From assembly GCF_905171765.1 (NCBI RefSeq), contig NC_053391.1, forward strand, positions 149,611,917-149,675,916: a stretch of DNA of 64,000 nucleotides, in the 5' to 3' direction. This stretch comes from Bufo bufo (lineage: Eukaryota > Chordata > Amphibia > Anura > Bufonidae). Position numbers and translations under genes: made by a program. Within the stretch, counting starts at the first letter, position 1, and every line of letters starts with the position of its first letter. Of the stretch, positions 12,111 to 22,290 are shown in pieces. The notes below the pieces were generated by a model. It was not told the DNA's origin, ran no database searches, and saw only the letters and a list, made by a program, of their open reading frames with translations.

Positions 12111-12485
12111 TGGGGTCTGTACTGGCCGACAGTTACATATTTATCCTGTGACCGCTTAATGTACCTCCAGCCACAGAATCCAAAGTTCTTTGCTGTCAGG
12201 TGAATGCCTATTGGCTAATTTTTAGGGCCTATACTGTCCGACAGTTATATATTTATCCTGTCACCGCCTAATGTACCTCCAGCCACAGAATCCAAAGTTC
12301 TTTGCTGTCAGGTGAATTCCTATTGCCTAATTTTTGGGTCCTCTACTGGCTGACAGTTACATATTTATCCTGTGACCGCCTAATGTACCTCCAGCCACAG
12401 AATCCAAATTTATCTCCTGTCAGGTGAATGCCTATTGGCTAATTTTTGGGGCCTGTACTGGCTGACAGTTAAATTTTTTATCTCT
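12110..12485. repeat. 111-bp tandem array
   Basis: Three and a half units with 'gacagttacatatttatcct', 'taatgtacctccagccacag' and 'ctgtcaggtgaatgcctatt'. Equivalent words are 111 bp apart (12125, 12236, 12347). It is homologous to the array at 8690-9430. Confidence 0.8.
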
Positions 12486-13423
12486 AGCCATATAATCACA
12501 CCCCTGTCTCACTCCTCTGCCTCTCATGGTGCCGTATGAACAGCATTCACCATAAGGACCTTCTAATGTCACAGGGTCATGTGACTGTGCCCCCCACCCT
12601 GTACTGTGCCCCTCACCCTGTACTGTGCACCCTTATACCCTGCAATGTGCCCTCTTACCACACCCTGTGCAGTGCCCCTAGTCATTCCCTGTACTGTGCC
12701 CTCTTATACCCTTTTAACCGGTTATGTTATGGCGGTGTTATCCAATAACTGGATGGCCATAACTGTATCCCTTTCCCTGCCCACACCATTCTTTTTTAGA
12801 CCTGGCATGAGTGGGAAACATATGCAGATTGCGGTGCTAAGAACCTTTGCGCCACAATCTTTGTCAGAAATACACCTAACATAGACGTATTTCTATATAA
12901 TAAATGACCACCTAATCGTATTATTATTTGGGGGTAGGACTAATATCTTTATATTATATAGATTATAGTGTAGTATAGTGTCCCCTCAGACTGATGCCGT
13001 ACCGTCTGTTCACCATACAGTTCCATGGTAGAAAAAAAAATTACATTAACATATGCATTTTTTTTATGGACTCTGCAGGATACAAAAATGTGGAGTGCTG
13101 CACATTTGTATACTGTACATCAAACCAATGGGAAATAAAAAATTTCTAGACTCCAACAGGGCACATTTTTGAGAGTTTCCCTTTAAGACGCATAAAAATG
13201 GCCCCTGATTAAAATACACATTTTTTGTGGGAATTTTTGCCAATGATCCCCCTCTGGTATATCACTGTCCATGTTGTGGGACTATTTGTGTACTTCTAGT
13301 AAGTGTTTGCTGGCTGCAAATATGTCCTGAAGGTTTTTCAGGTTCGCCTGCCATTAAAGTGAATGGGGCCGGCTGCAAACACGCAATTCATGAAAATTTG
13401 ATCACTACTGGTCTCCCTTACCT
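12486..13423. other. Unassigned non-coding region with a short CT-rich repeat
   Basis: 12590-12715 is a degenerate 20-bp repeat around 'ccctgtactgtgcccc'. The rest is AT-rich, with no open frame I can assign and no matching repeat in the window. The stretch near 13290-13400 ('ggctgcaaatatgtcc', 'gcctgccattaaagtg') looks like the edge of an old repeat. Confidence 0.35.
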
Positions 13424-13770
13424 TCCACGGTTTGAGTAAATTCACATGGTACACCTGCTCCGGCTTCCGCCTTCCTGGCTGATGTACCTTGTAGTTTACT
13501 TCTTCAACCTTTTTAAGTACCTCGTAGGGTCCCTGCCACCTAGCCAGTAACTACTCGTTTTAACATAGTTTTTAACGTTTGATTAAACCTTTCTACTAGG
13601 CCGTCAGTTTGAGGGTGATAGACGGATGTCCGTATCTGTTTGATATTCAGCAACTTACAGAGCTCCCGCATGACCTTGGACATAAAAGGAGTTCCCTGGT
13701 CAGTCAGAACCTCTTTGGGTATCCCCACTCGGGAAAACATCTCCATTAACTCTTTTGCTATGAGTTTGGC
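13424..13770 (-). pseudogene. Ty3/Gypsy pol fragment (integrase core)
   Basis: On the minus strand 13746-13540 encodes 'MFSRVGIPKEVLTDQGTPF' and 'MRELCKLLNIKQIRTSVYHP', the integrase catalytic core with its second Asp (TDQG) intact. It is closely related to the integrase of the full-length element at 21600-21780. The part at 13424-13540 corresponds to the downstream region ('QVSHVNLLK'-like) after an internal deletion. With the LTR at 14150-14739 in the same orientation, this is the remnant of a second copy of that family. Confidence 0.8.
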
Positions 13771-13784
13771 CGATGTACAGTATA

Positions 13785-14139
13785 AGGCAGTTCTTCTTAG
13801 TATTTATCCCTGATCTGTCCCTGACAGCAGCAGCATCCTCTCCCTATACTAAGAATAGCAGAGTGAGTGACGTGCAGCGCTACGTGAGTCAGCCTTATAT
13901 AGAGGCTGGGTCACATGCTGCAGTTGGCCAATCACAGCCATGCCAATAGTAAGCATGGCTGTGATGGCTTCTAAGGGCACACAGTTAAACGCTTGTTGAT
14001 TGGCTGCTCTGCAGCCTTTCAAAAAGCGCCATAAAAATCGCAGAACACGAACCCGAACTTTTACGTAAATGTTCGGGTCCAAAAAAAGCTAAAGTTCGGT
14101 ACAAACCCGAACTTTACAGTTCGGGTTCGCTCAACTCTA
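13785..14139 (-). mobile_element. hAT 5' terminus, reverse orientation
   Basis: The plus strand ends 'gggttcgctcaactcta'; read in reverse this is TAGAGTTGAGCGAACCC, the hAT end. It is followed inward by the same subterminal block as copies 1 and 2 (AACCCGAAC words, 'catcacagcc', 'gggtcacat', promoter-like 'tatataga'). It sits between a Gypsy pol fragment and a Gypsy LTR, so it either inserted into that element or marks a later rearrangement. No 8-bp duplication is identifiable. Confidence 0.65.
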
Positions 14140-14149
14140 GTCCTAAGTA

Positions 14150-14739
14150 CAAAGTATACTTTTAGGCAAAGTACACAGTTTTTGAATCAAACAGTGGTGT
14201 TTATTCACACATTGGTGTATAACAAAATGCAGATTAGGTGTACCACAAAACTCAGGTGGCTTGATGTTTGTTCACACACAGGGAAATCTATAAACAATAA
14301 AAGTCACCTTTTCTCCTGGGTGTTAATTCACATCCTGTTAGCCGTTCAGCCTCATCAAGTCCATAGGTGGCCTGTTCGCCTTTAGAGGGGCCTGAGTCCT
14401 CTCGGCTCAAACCTCAAATCCCAGCAGAGCCCTCAGTTCACAGCACACAGACTCCTGAGCTCCACTGACACAGGAAGGTAAATCCACCCACCTGGCAGTG
14501 CTGGCTGGTTTTTATGCCTGGCAAAACCCGGCCTGGAACATGGGGAGTAGTCACCCATCAGTTTGACTACTTCCAGTAAGAGCTGTCCCGGATCAGCTAT
14601 AACAGCCATGCTAAATCTTTAGGTGTCAATTAGCAATAGCTGCTGCTGACCCATAAAATACTGGCTCTTACTTCACCTAGGCCAGCAACCTCGGTGACAC
14701 ATACCTTCCATCCACGATGATTCCAGGTACCTTCTTACA
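14150..14739 (-). mobile_element. Gmr1-like Gypsy LTR, reverse orientation, truncated at its 3' end
   Basis: On the minus strand it begins TGTAAGAAGGTACCTGGAAT at 14739, matching the 5' LTR start at 18959. It shares the internal words 'tcaccgaggtt', 'gtagtcaaactg' and 'gtgtgaataaacac' (in reverse). The last bases of the LTR are missing at the junction with the hAT end at 14139. With the pol fragment at 13424-13770 in the same orientation, it would be the upstream LTR of that remnant. Confidence 0.75.
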
Positions 14740-14989
14740 CTCTCTAAAGGCAGCAGACCCAACTAAATGGTACAGCAGCAACTGCACCACCACAAGCATT
14801 GCCAGGTTGGTATTAAGCTTAAGCATTTGTGGATTGCTAGGCATGTAGAGTTGTTTCCTGGCCATGCATTTAATTATTGATGGCTGACGATGGAGAAAAG
14901 GAGGAAAACGAGACTGAGCGGGAGAAGCAGAAAGGGATAATGACTATTTGAAAGACATCGTACTGCCCATGGATGCGGTTTATGCCTAG
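14740..14989. other. Unassigned flank of the Tc1 element
   Basis: About 250 bp, no gene seen. Together with the DNA after 16605 it forms the pre-insertion sequence (...tgcctag-TA-tggatgttg...), so it may belong to the same old repeat as the hammerhead-like region. Confidence 0.3.
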
Positions 14990-14991
14990 TA

Positions 14992-16603
14992 CAGTTGCAA
15001 GAAAAAGTATGTGAACCCTTTGGAATGATATGGATTTCTGCACAAATTGGTCATAAAATGTGATCTGATCTTCATTTAAGTCACAATAGACAATCACAGT
15101 CTGCTTAAACTAATAACACACAAAGAATTAAATGTTACCATGTTTTTATTGAACACACCATGTAAACATTCACAGTGCAGGTGGAAAAAGTATGTGAACC
15201 CCTAGACTAATGACATCTCCAATAGCTAATTGGAGTGAGGTGTCAGCCAACTGGAGTCCAGTCAATGAGATGAGATTGGAGGTGTTGGTTACAGCTGCCC
15301 TGCCCTATAAAAAACACACACCAGTTCTGGGTTTGCTTTTCACAAGAAGCATTGCCTGATGTGAATGATGCCTCACACAAAAGAGCTCTCAGAAAACTAC
15401 AATTAAGAATTGTTGACTTGCATAAAGCTGCAAAGGGTTATAAAAGTATCTCCAAAAGCCTTGCTGTTCATCAGTCCACGGTAGGACAAATTGACTATAA
15501 ATGAAGAAATTTCAGCACTGCTGCTACTCTCCCTTGGAGTGGCAGTCCTGTAAAGATGACTGTAAGAGCACAGCGCAGACTGCTCAATGAGGTGAAGAAG
15601 TGTCTCAGCTAAAGTGTCTGAGTGTCAGCTAAAGACTTACAAAAGTCTCTGGCATATGCTAACAACCCTGTTAGCGAATCTACGATACGTAAAACACTAA
15701 ACAAGAATGGATTTCATGGGAGGATACCACAGAGGAAGCCACTGCTGTCCAAAAAAAACTTTGCTGCATGTTAACAGTTTGCACAAGAGCACCTGGATGT
15801 TCCACAGCAGTATTGGCAAAATATTCTATGGACAGATGAAACCAAAGTTGAGTTGTTTTGGAAGAAACACACAACACTATGTTTGGAGAAATAGAGGCAC
15901 AGCACACCAACATCAAAACCTCATCCCAACTGTGAAGTATGGTGGTGGGGGCATCATGGTTTGGGGCTGCTTCGCTGCGTCAGGGCCTGGATGGATTGCT
16001 ATCATCAAAGGAAAAATGAATTCCCAAGTTTATCAAGACATTTTGCAGGAGAACTTAAGGCGCTCTGTCCACCAGCTGAAGCTCAACAGAAGATGGGTGC
16101 TGCAACAGGATGACGACCCAAAGCATAGAAGTAAATCAACAACAGAATGGCTTAAACAGAAGAAAATACGCCTTCTGGAGAGTCCTGACCTCAACCCGAT
16201 TGAGATGCTGTGGCATGACCTCAAGAAAACGATTCCCACCAGACATCCCAAGAATATTGCTGAACTGAAACAGTTCTGTAAAGAGGAATGGTCAAGAATT
16301 TCTCCTGACCGTTGTGCACATCTGATCTGCAACTACAGATAACATTTGGTTGAAGTTATTGCTGCCAAAGGAGGTTCAACCAGTTATTAAATCCAAGGGT
16401 CCACATACTTTTTCCACCTGCACTGTGAATGTTTACATGGTGGGTTCAATAAAAACATGGTAACATTTAATTCTTTGTGTGTTATTAGTTTAAGCAGACT
16501 GTGAGTGTCTGTGACTTAGATGAAGATCAGATCACATTTTATGACCAATTTGTGCAGAAATCCATATCATTCCAAAGGGTTCACATACTTTTTCTTGCAA
16601 CTG
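14992..16603 (+). mobile_element. Complete Tc1-like transposon with IR/DR ends
   Basis: Both ends carry CAGTTGCAAGAAAAAGTATG, flanked by TA at 14990-14991 and 16604-16605. Each terminal repeat is about 210 bp (14992-15205 and 16396-16603). It holds an outer and an inner copy of an 'aaaaagtatgtgaaccc' motif, the IR/DR arrangement known from Sleeping Beauty-like Tc1 elements, where the motifs are transposase binding sites. Length 1612 bp is normal for the family. The ends are well preserved; the gene is not. Confidence 0.9.
15368..16342 (+). pseudogene. Tc1-like transposase, frameshifted
   Basis: The N-terminal paired-like DNA-binding part (about 15368-15700) is broken by stops and frame changes; for example '[11 protein letters not shown]' is followed by a stop. 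The first catalytic Asp lies in a [11 protein letters not shown] motif at about 15825-15860, in a different frame from the rest. From about 15890 the frame is open to 16342: 'IPTVKYGGGGIMVWGCF', then QDDDPKH with the second Asp, and 'ESPDLNPIEMLWHDLKK' with the third acidic residue (E of DDE). The C-terminal end is present. As it stands the protein cannot be made. The preserved IR/DR ends could in principle be used by a related transposase. Confidence 0.9.
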
Positions 16604-16604
16604 T

Positions 16605-16900
16605 ATGGATGTTGTCTGTTACACATGTATCACCGTCCTGATGAAGGGGGTTATTCACCCCTGAAATGCATAGACAATAAAGTTATTGGAATTATACGCT
16701 CAACTTTGATGGTATCCTTGGCAGCGCCCACAGAAGAGGTTCATCTGGTTTCTTTCAACCCACATCCGACTTCAGCTCCAGCACCTGTATTTTTGGGCGC
16801 AGGCAGGAACCCAGGCTGCAGCCAAGTCTCCGTGTGATGGTCGGGATATACACCAGCAGGAGCCTGTAGAGCTGTTGTGACTACTCATCCTGGAAAAAAA
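16605..16900 (+). mobile_element. Possible Penelope-like element relic
   Basis: Non-coding stretch with a hammerhead-type core (described separately), followed by 'aataaagttattggaat' and a moderately GC-rich tail. Penelope-like retroelements of vertebrates carry hammerhead motifs in their terminal repeats (established knowledge). No reverse-transcriptase frame is visible here, so the assignment rests on the ribozyme core alone. Confidence 0.35.
16638..16675 (+). ncRNA. Degenerate hammerhead ribozyme-like core
   Basis: CTGATGA at 16638-16644 and GAAA at 16663-16666 bracket a 5-bp stem (AGGGG at 16645-16649 with CCCCT at 16658-16662) and an 8-nt loop. This is the conserved core and stem II of a hammerhead. 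The downstream part reads TGCATAGAC, where a GUC-type cleavage triplet would be expected, so the motif is probably inactive. Stems I and III are not convincing. Chance occurrence is possible. Confidence 0.4.
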
Positions 16901-16904
16901 TGAG

Positions 16905-18745
16905 AATCTACCTAAGACAATTGGTCAAAAAATAAAAAAGCTATGGCTCTCAGACTATGGATTCTGTTATTGTGTAAAACTTAAATAAATAAGAAAAAGT
17001 ATACTTATTAGGTATTTCCGCATCAGTAATGACCTGCTCTATTAAAATATCACATGACCTAACCCCTCTGGTGACCACTATAAAAATAAATAAAAACTGT
17101 GCCAAAACAACCAATTTTTAGGTCACCATAAAGTGTAATATTGAATGATAAAAAAATTCATATGTACCCAAAATTGGTACTAATAAAAATGTCAACTCTT
17201 TCTGCAAAAAACTATCCCCTGCCCAAGACTATCGGTGGAAAAGAGAAAAAAATATGGCGTTCGGAAAATGGAGACTCAAAAACATAATTTTTTTTCAAAA
17301 ATGCTTTATTATGTACAACTGAAACAAACAAACAAATAAATAAAGTAGATATAATTGCTTCCTTAACAACCTGATCTATAAAAATAGCACATCATCTAAC
17401 CTGTCAGATGAATGTTGTAAAAAAAACTAAAATGAAAATGGTGCCAAAACATCCATATTTTAGTTACCTTTCCTCACAAAAAACGTAATATGGAGCGACT
17501 AAAAATCATATGTACCCCAAAATAGTACCAATAAAACTGGCACCTTATCCCCTAGTTTCCAAAATGAGGTCACTTTTTGGGAGTTTCTACTGTAAAGGTG
17601 CATTAGGGGGGCTTCAAATGTGACATGGCATTTAAAAACCAGTTCAGCAAAATCTGCCTTCCAAAAACCATATGGCGCTCCTTTTGTTCTGCTCCCTGCC
17701 GTGTGCCCTTACCTTAGTTTCCGGCTACATGTGGGGTGTTTCTGTAAACCGCAGAATCAGGGTAATACATTTTTAGTTTTGTTTGGCTGTTGACCTTTGA
17801 TGTGTTAAAGAAAAAAATGGATTAAAATGGAAAATCTGCCAAAAAAGTGAAATTTAGAAATTTCATCTCCTTTTTCCTTTAATCCTTGTGGAACACCTAA
17901 AGGGTTAAAGAAGACCTTTCACTACAATAAAAAATATTAACTAAGCATACAGACACGGAGAGCGGTGCCCGGGGATCTTCCTGCACTTACTATTATCCCT
18001 GGGCGTTGCTCCGTTCTCCCGGTATAGGCTCCGGTATCTTCATATTTTAGGCTCAACTGGGTGGAGCCTGCCGGGGTCTCCTTCTCCTAGGCTGTAGCGC
18101 TGGCCAATCGCATGGCTCAGCTCATAGCCTGAGAGGTTTTTTTTTCTCCATGTCTGTATGCTTAGTTTAGATTTTTTATTGTAGTGAAAGGTCCTCTTTA
18201 ACAAAGTTTTGAGTAACTTGAGGGGTGTCGTTTCTACAATTGGTTTATTTATGTTTTTTTTTTTATATATCTAAGCCGCAAAAAGTGACTTCAGAACTGA
18301 GCTGGTCCTTAAAAAGTGGGTTATAAATTTTCTTAAAAATTTAAGAATTGCTTCTTATATTCTAAGCCTTCTAACATCCTAAAAAAATAAAATGACATTT
18401 ACAAAATTATGCAAACATAAAGTAGATATAGGGGAAATGTTAAGTAATAAGTATTTTATGAGGTATCTCTTTCACTTTTAAAAGTAGAGAAATTGAAATT
18501 TTGAAAATTACAATTTTTTTTTTTAGATTTGGTAAATTTGGGATTTTTTCATGAATAAAGTGGAAATATATTGACTCAAATTTATGACTGTCATGAAGTA
18601 CAATGTGTCAGGAGAAAACAATCTCAGAATTGTTTGGACAAATAAAAGTGTTCCAAAGTTATGATCACATAAAGTGACATGTCAGATTTGCAAAAAAATG
18701 GCCTGGGCAGAACGGTGAAAACTGGCCCGGGGTAGAACGGGTTAA
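16905..18745 (-). mobile_element. Large TTAA element, truncated (copy B)
   Basis: Same content and order as 1-1763. Units carry 'tattaggtatttccgcat' and 'ctctattaaaatatcac', then 'aaaaccatatggcgctcc', then the end 'gtagaacgggttaa' with TTAA at 18742-18745. Read in reverse the end has CCAGGCCATTTTTTT about 50 bp inside. A MITE interrupts it at 17905. The left boundary is indistinct and no opposite TTAA end was found, so it is probably 5'-deleted. Confidence 0.65.
17905..18201. mobile_element. TTAA MITE inside the large TTAA element
   Basis: Terminal inverted repeats 'aagacctttcactacaataa' and its complement 'ttattgtagtgaaaggtc', with TTAA at 17905-17908 and 18198-18201. 297 bp including both TTAA. 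The host element reads continuously across it ('ctaaagggttaa' joined to 'caaagttttgagtaacttga'), as in the uninterrupted copy near 1253-1300, so the boundaries are secure. Confidence 0.9.
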
Positions 18746-18958
18746 AATGCAATATCAATAAATAAATAAAAATGTCCTTGCAGATAGCTGCTTTCTGTAG
18801 CAGCTTCAGCTGTTTTATAAGGCAGTAATTGCAGTTGGAACATATTGTCACGCATACCCAGACTCAGGTCCTTACTTCTCACTTCCTGGTTGACAGCTTT
18901 CTCTGCCTTTACCTATTGTACACAATTGTTCTTCTTTCTTTACTTTCCCTTTAACCCC
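18746..18958. other. Unassigned spacer before the LTR retrotransposon
   Basis: About 210 bp with no gene and no repeat structure recognised. Confidence 0.3.
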
Positions 18959-19468
18959 TGTAAGAAGGTACAAGGAATCATCGTAGATGATAGGTATTTG
19001 TCACCGAGGTTCCTGGCCTTGGTGGAGTAAGAGACAGTTTTCTGTCTCTCTTACTGGGAGTAGTCAAAGTGTTGGGTGGGTGACTACTCCCCAAGGACCA
19101 GGCCAGGTTTTGGCAGCACCTGGCTGTCCTTAAATAGGCAGCTGGGCTCAGCAGAGATGTCTCTGTTTTTGTGATCTGAGGCTTTGTGCCGTGCTGGAGG
19201 GCTGAGAGCCGCAACAGGGGAAACAGGCTCCCTAAACCCTGCTGTGGACTACTGGTGGCATAACTAACAGCAAGGTGACTTGTGTTATATGAACTGTGAA
19301 CTAACAGCAAGATGACTTGTGTGTGAATTAACACCAAGACTGCAAAGTTATGTGCTGTTTTGTGCAATTGCCTCAAGTGTGAATAAACACTGTCGTTTTG
19401 AATTAAGAACTTGTATTGTGCCTCTGTACTGAACCCGCTTACCCTATCTACCAGAGCCAAACCCCACA
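18959..19468 (+). repeat. 5' LTR
   Basis: TG...CA boundaries: TGTAAGAAGGTACAAGGAAT at the start and 'gagccaaaccccaca' at the end. It matches 23725-24262 along its length. 'gtgtgaataaacac' near 19378 includes AATAAA, a likely polyadenylation signal. It contains segments repeated within itself ('aactaacagcaaggtgac'). Confidence 0.9.
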
Positions 19469-19490
19469 TTTGGTGGAGGAAGCGGGCAAG
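19469..19490 (+). promoter_or_regulatory. Likely primer-binding site
   Basis: TTTGGTGGAGGAAGCGGGC directly follows the LTR. TGG at 19471 complements the CCA end of a tRNA, as in Gypsy elements. I cannot name the tRNA. Confidence 0.5.
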
Positions 19491-19599
19491 AATAGTGAGG
19501 CTGGTGTGAACGCCGATATTTTTGGTTTCTGCATTTTTCAGGCACGGTTGTATATCGTACATTAATCCAGCTGTATTACAACCAGTGCCCCATGATAAA

Positions 19600-20440
19600 A
19601 TGGAGGCTGTTGTGAAGGCCCTCATGGAGGCTAATCTGTAGCAGTGAGAGACAAACCTACAGCAACACGAGGCTAATAAGCAGCAGCAGGAGACCAACTA
19701 GTTGCTGCTACAACATGTGATGACTTTGCAGACAGCAGGAGCAACCCCGAGCGTCCACGATGCCCGGAAAGCAGTCCGTGGCGCGATTACTAAGATGACT
19801 CCCACAAACGACATTGAAACCTGCCTGGCGATGTACGAGAAAGGGGCCATCAGGGAAAAGCTACCCTCTGACCAGTGGGCTGAGGTCGTTGCACCATTCC
19901 TGGCATCTGATTCCCAGCGGGTGTATTTAGACTTGCTGGACGATCAAGCTGCCGACTACCAAAAAGTAAAGGGTAAGATTTTGGCAAGACTGGGGGTGAA
20001 TATATTGGTCCGGGCCCAGCGGGTACATCAGTGGGGTTTTAAGCCGGTTGAGCCTGCGAGAATCCAGTATCATGACTTACTCCACCTCTTGCAAAACTGG
20101 CTACAGCCTGATGTGCTGAGTCCCCCGGCCATGCTGGATAGACTATAGACTATTAGCCGATATGTTCTGGAGGACTCTGCAATCCCCTCTCCAGCATTGG
20201 ATCGGCCAGGTGTCTCCTTGCAACGCCATAGAAATGGTGGACCTGGTGGAGCGCTACGAGGCTACTAAGACTGTTAAAGGAGGTTCTTTTGGGGGGGCAG
20301 TCAAACCCCGTAAAATCTCCATCCCAGACCCGGCGACTTGTACCAACCAAATCCACCTGAGGTTTACCCTCTACAGACCTGGCTCCGATAGTCTGCTGGT
20401 GGTGTCAAGAGCCGGGCCATGCAAGAGCTGACTGTCCCCA
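19600..20440 (+). pseudogene. Gag with SCAN-like capsid region
   Basis: A start at 19600 gives a frame with three early stops before 19702; that frame then stays open to 20148. 'NDIETCLAMYEKGAIREKLP', 'QWAEVVAPFLASDSQRVYLD' and 'LARLGVNILVRAQRVHQW' form a helical region like the SCAN domain of tetrapod zinc-finger proteins, which is thought to derive from Gmr1-like gag. After 20148 the frame shifts and continues at 20162-20431 ('NAIEMVDLVERYEATK'). No zinc knuckle is visible. Non-functional as read. Confidence 0.75.
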
Positions 20441-20444
20441 TCAG

Positions 20445-21098
20445 GTGGAATCCATGGATATTAACTATGGCTACAGTCAGTCGCTATATGCCAGAAAGCT
20501 GTGTGCAGCAGGTACCCCAAAAACTCTAAACCACCTGTGCCAGGTGGAGGTAGAAGACATTCCAGCGGAGGCTCTGCTGGATTCAGGGAGTCTGGTGTCC
20601 CTAGTAAGGGCTCCCCTGGTACAATAAGCGGAGTATACTGGCCGGAAAGTCAGGATCATGTGCATCCATGGAGACTTAAAGGACTATCCCACCGCCCTGG
20701 TTTCTTTAACCACAGGGGCTGGCAGATGGACTCACGAGGTGGCAGTTGCCCCAAATTTGCACTATGAACTTATAATAGGGAGAGACTTCTCGGGCTTCCC
20801 GGCACTTTGGCCTGCTATGAGAGTGACTGAAACCCATGAGACAGGGGTTACCCTAGCAGAGTGGCCCAGTTCAGGGGGGAGACCAGAATCCTGGGAACCT
20901 GAGACCGAAGGGCCAGTGATAGGGGTGACCGCCACTTCGGTGGAAGAGGGGGAGACAACCCCGCTAAGTGTGATGTGGGAGAGGTGGAGGACTTTCCGCC
21001 GGGCCCTGAATTGGCAGACCTTAATGTCTCAGGGGATAATTTTGGTGCCGCCTAATGTCGGGACCCAACCCTATCCCACACCTGGGAAAATGTGTTAA
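20445..21098 (+). pseudogene. Retroviral-type aspartic protease
   Basis: 20445-20627 contains 'EALLDSGSLVSLV', the D-S-G active-site triad with hydrophobic surroundings, after 'LCQVEVEDIPA'. It ends in a stop and resumes in another frame at 20658 ('MCIHGDLKDYP', 'LHYELIIGRDFSGFP'), where the ILGRD-like flap-distal motif is visible. The downstream part to 21098 is a linker rich in Glu and Thr. Homodimeric in the family; here frame-broken. Confidence 0.75.
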
Positions 21099-22290
21099 TA
21101 GTAAATGGTGAACCACAACAACCTGGGGCAGAGTCAGTGTTTCCTTGTTTTGTGGTTTATCAGGATATGTTGTATCGGGTAAACCAACTACAGGGTAAGC
21201 CTATTGAACAGTTGGTGGTCCCCAAGGCTTATCGCAAGCTTGTGTTAGATCTAGCCCACCAACACGTTCTCGGGGATCACCTGGGGCTGCAGAAAACTCA
21301 GGATCGTATTCTACAGCGGTTTTACTGGCCCAGCATATACAAAGAAATGGAAGAGTTTTGTAAGTCTTGCCCAACCTGCCAGATAACTAGCCCCCAGCCA
21401 CATTTCTGTAGTCCCCTAGTACCTCTCCCGATTATCGAAGTACCATTTTACCGAATAGCTATGGACCTCATAGGCCCAGTACCGAAGTCCGCCAGAGGGC
21501 ATCAAATCATCTTAGTCATTCTAGACTACACCACTCGGTACCCGGAGGCGGTGCCACTGCAACATACCGCAGCCAAACTCATAGCTAAGGAGGTAATTGA
21601 GATGTTTTCCCGAGTAGGACTACCTAAAGAGGTTCTGACCAACTAAGGGACCCCTTTTATGTCCAAGGTGATGAGGGAACTCTGTAAGTTGCTGCACATA
21701 AAACAACTACGGATGTCCGTTTACCATCCGCAAACGGACAGTCTGGTAGAACGGTTTAACAAAACATTAAAATATATGTTGAAAAAGGTAGTGTCTAAAG
21801 ATGGGAAGGACTGGGACCTCCTTCTGCCCTATCTCATGTTCGCAATGCGAGAGGTACCTCAGGCCTCAACTGGGTTCTCGCCCTTCGAACTGCTAGATGG
21901 CAGATACCCTCGCGATCTCTTGGACGTGGCCAAAGAGGCATGGGAACAACAACCCACTCCACATAAAAGTGTCATTGAGTACGCTACCCAGATGCAAGAT
22001 CGGATAGAGACAGTGTTGGCTCTTGTTAGAGAGCATATGGATCCAGCTCAGCGAGCCAAGAGTCCGGTCTATAATTGGCAGGCTCGGGTCCGATCTTTAA
22101 CCCGGGTGATCGGGTTTTGGTTCTGGTGCCGACCATGGACAGTAAGTTCCTGACTAGGAGGCAGGAGCCCTACGAGGTACTCGAGAAAATTGGAGATATA
22201 AGCTACAAGGTACAACAGCCAGGGCGGCGAAAGCCGGAGCAGGTTTCCCATGTGAATTTGCTCAAACCGTGGAAAGATAGGGAAACCTGT
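21092..22290 (+). pseudogene. Integrase, located upstream of reverse transcriptase
   Basis: An H-H-C-C zinc domain spans 'HQHVLGDHLGLQKTQDRI' to 'CKSCPTC'. The core has 'YRIAMDLIGPVP' with the first Asp. The second Asp position reads 'EVLTN' plus a stop (21647) plus G, whereas the related fragment at 13540-13746 has TDQG, so a catalytic residue is lost. After the stop, 21659-22153 continues with 'MSVYHPQTDSLVERFNKT', where the third acidic residue (E) is present. The C-terminal domain (from about 22075, 'FNPGDRVLVLVP' and 'YEVLEKIGDISYKVQQ') is in another frame. Its position before RT is the notable feature. Confidence 0.85.

Noticed and set aside
10800..12485. Regular arrays as a possible CRISPR
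   Set aside because: There are no unique spacers between identical short repeats; the units are contiguous 74- and 111-bp satellites in a eukaryotic transposon.
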